The notes beneath the pieces were generated by a model, which was not told the origin of the DNA, ran no database searches, and saw only the letters and a program-made list of their open reading frames with translations. The position numbers were made by a program, and so were the translations under genes. Shown here one piece after another: positions 6,657-7,194 of a stretch of 7,194 bases of DNA (position 1 is its first letter; every line of letters begins with the position of its first letter). Source of the DNA: Ruminococcus sp. UBA5884. Lineage in GTDB: Bacteria > Bacillota > Clostridia > Oscillospirales > Ruminococcaceae. The DNA is taken from the NCBI GenBank assembly GCA_002431975.1, contig DJFA01000083.1, forward strand, positions 1 through 7,194, written 5' to 3'.

Positions 6657-7061
6657 ATGAATATTGCATTGATTGCTCATGATGCAAAAAAAGAACTTAT
6701 GGTACAGTTCTGTATCGCATACTGCGGTATACTTTCAAGGTACAACCTCTGTGCCACCGGAACTACCGGAAAGCTTGTAAGCGAGGCTACCGGACTCAAT
6801 ATCCAGCGTTACCTCAGCGGTGCTCAGGGCGGAGGTCAGCAGATAGGCTCAAAAATTTCATGCAATGAAATTGATGTGCTGCTGTTTTTCAGAGACCCGA
6901 TAACTCCGAAAGCCCATGAACCCAATGACATGAATCTGCTCAGACTCTGCGATGTACATAATGTACCTGTTGCTACAAACATCGCTACAGCTGAAGCTCT
7001 GATACTTGCTCTTGAACGAGGCGATTTGGATTGGCGGGAATTCGGAACTCCAAAACTGTAA
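6657..7061 (+). CDS. mgsA: Methylglyoxal synthase-like protein with both catalytic aspartates replaced
   Basis: This 134-residue protein matches methylglyoxal synthase end to end: 'IALIAHDAKK' (3-12), 'CATGTTGKL' (32-40), 'LSGAQGGGQQIGS' (53-65), 'FFRDPITPKAHEPN' (77-90) and 'NVPVATNIATAEALI' (102-116). MgsA turns dihydroxyacetone phosphate into methylglyoxal and phosphate. Aligned without gaps to E. coli MgsA from memory (offset 11), His8, Asp9, Lys12, the TGTTG phosphate loop, Gly55, Asp80 and His87 are kept. The catalytic base Asp71 becomes Gly60 (GGT at 6834-6836), and Asp101 becomes Asn90 (AAT at 6924-6926). The usual Trp of 'FFWDP' is Arg79. Loss of both aspartates predicts little or no enzyme activity, so the symbol names the family, not the function. 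AAAGGA at 6641-6646 precedes the ATG by 10 bases; minD ends 35 bases upstream. MGS folds also serve as ligand-binding domains, as in carbamoyl-phosphate synthetase. Confidence 0.88.
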   Translation: MNIALIAHDAKKELMVQFCIAYCGILSRYNLCATGTTGKLVSEATGLNIQRYLSGAQGGGQQIGSKISCNEIDVLLFFRDPITPKAHEPNDMNLLRLCDVHNVPVATNIATAEALILALERGDLDWREFGTPKL

Positions 7062-7072
7062 TATTTTTAATC

Positions 7073-7110
7073 GCCCCTTAAAAAATTCTTTTTAAAGGGG
7101 CATTTTATTA
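7073..7110 (+). terminator. Intrinsic terminator after the mgsA-like gene
   Basis: GCCCCTT with an A-run at 7073-7085 pairs with a T-run, AAA and GGGGC at 7089-7101, with one bulged A and a loop of about three bases; the tail 'ATTTTATTA' follows. It begins 11 bases after the stop codon and closes the minD/mgsA-like unit. The upstream flank is less suited to acting as a terminator in the other direction. Confidence 0.85.
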
Positions 7111-7158
7111 TCTGAAAAATCATGTTAAATAACGCAAATTCGACAACAAAATTTATGA

Positions 7159-7187
7159 TTGAAAACAAGGTATTTTTCGTTTATTCT
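7159..7187 (+). promoter_or_regulatory. Candidate weak promoter at the right edge
   Basis: TTGAAA at 7159-7164 and TATTCT at 7182-7187 are separated by 17 bases, matching 9 of 12 consensus positions. It lies after the terminator and would read rightwards out of the window. It abuts the possible second repeat copy, and the AT-rich context makes chance a real possibility. Confidence 0.2.
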
Positions 7188-7194
7188 GTAGGGG
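7187..7194. repeat. Possible start of a second copy of the nested palindrome, cut by the window edge
   Basis: The last eight bases, TGTAGGGG, are identical to the first eight of the palindrome at 3586-3593, and the position (intergenic, after a terminator) suits an extragenic repeat. Eight bases alone are weak evidence, and the copy cannot be confirmed without the sequence to the right. Confidence 0.45.

Overview
The window looks like a chromosomal segment from a low-GC Gram-positive anaerobe of the Clostridia, most likely a Ruminococcus-like member of the Oscillospiraceae. This is an inference. It rests on AT-rich coding sequence with strong AGGAGG-type ribosome-binding sites, standard stop codons, the U32/DUF4321/mreBCD gene order typical of Clostridia, and the style of the GC-rich intergenic palindrome. 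Species level cannot be decided from the sequence alone. All recognised genes are on the + strand.

Layout. (1) Positions 2-721: 3' part of a U32-family protein (RlhA/TrhP-like RNA-modification superfamily, usually annotated 'peptidase'). (2) 750-1025: small two-helix membrane protein of the DUF4321 type. (3) 1095-3538: mreB, mreC and mreD, the core of the lateral cell-wall synthesis machine, with mreC and mreD overlapping. (4) 3539-3699: a spacer holding a GC-rich, nested, perfectly matched 25-bp inverted repeat (REPIN/MITE-like). (5) 3700-5703: a class B penicillin-binding protein (PBP2/MrdA type) with all three transpeptidase motifs. (6) 5704-5880: a spacer with a strong sigma-A promoter. 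(7) 5881-7061: a MinD-like ATPase and a methylglyoxal-synthase-like protein. (8) 7073-7110: an intrinsic terminator. The window then ends inside what may be a second copy of the palindrome.

How the genes work together. MreB filaments, the MreC/MreD membrane proteins and the class B PBP form an elongasome that directs peptidoglycan crosslinking. In many Clostridia, as I recall it, this cluster continues minC-minD-minE-rodA-mgsA. Here minC, minE and rodA are absent, and minD is followed directly by the mgsA-like gene under its own promoter.

The most interesting signal is in this last pair. The MinD-like protein stops before any C-terminal membrane-targeting helix. The MgsA-like protein has Gly and Asn at the positions of the two catalytic aspartates of E. 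coli MgsA (Asp71 and Asp101). The rest of the MGS fold and its phosphate-binding motifs look intact. This suggests a possibly repurposed, non-catalytic MGS-fold protein paired with a soluble MinD-type ATPase. That is a hypothesis, not a demonstrated system.
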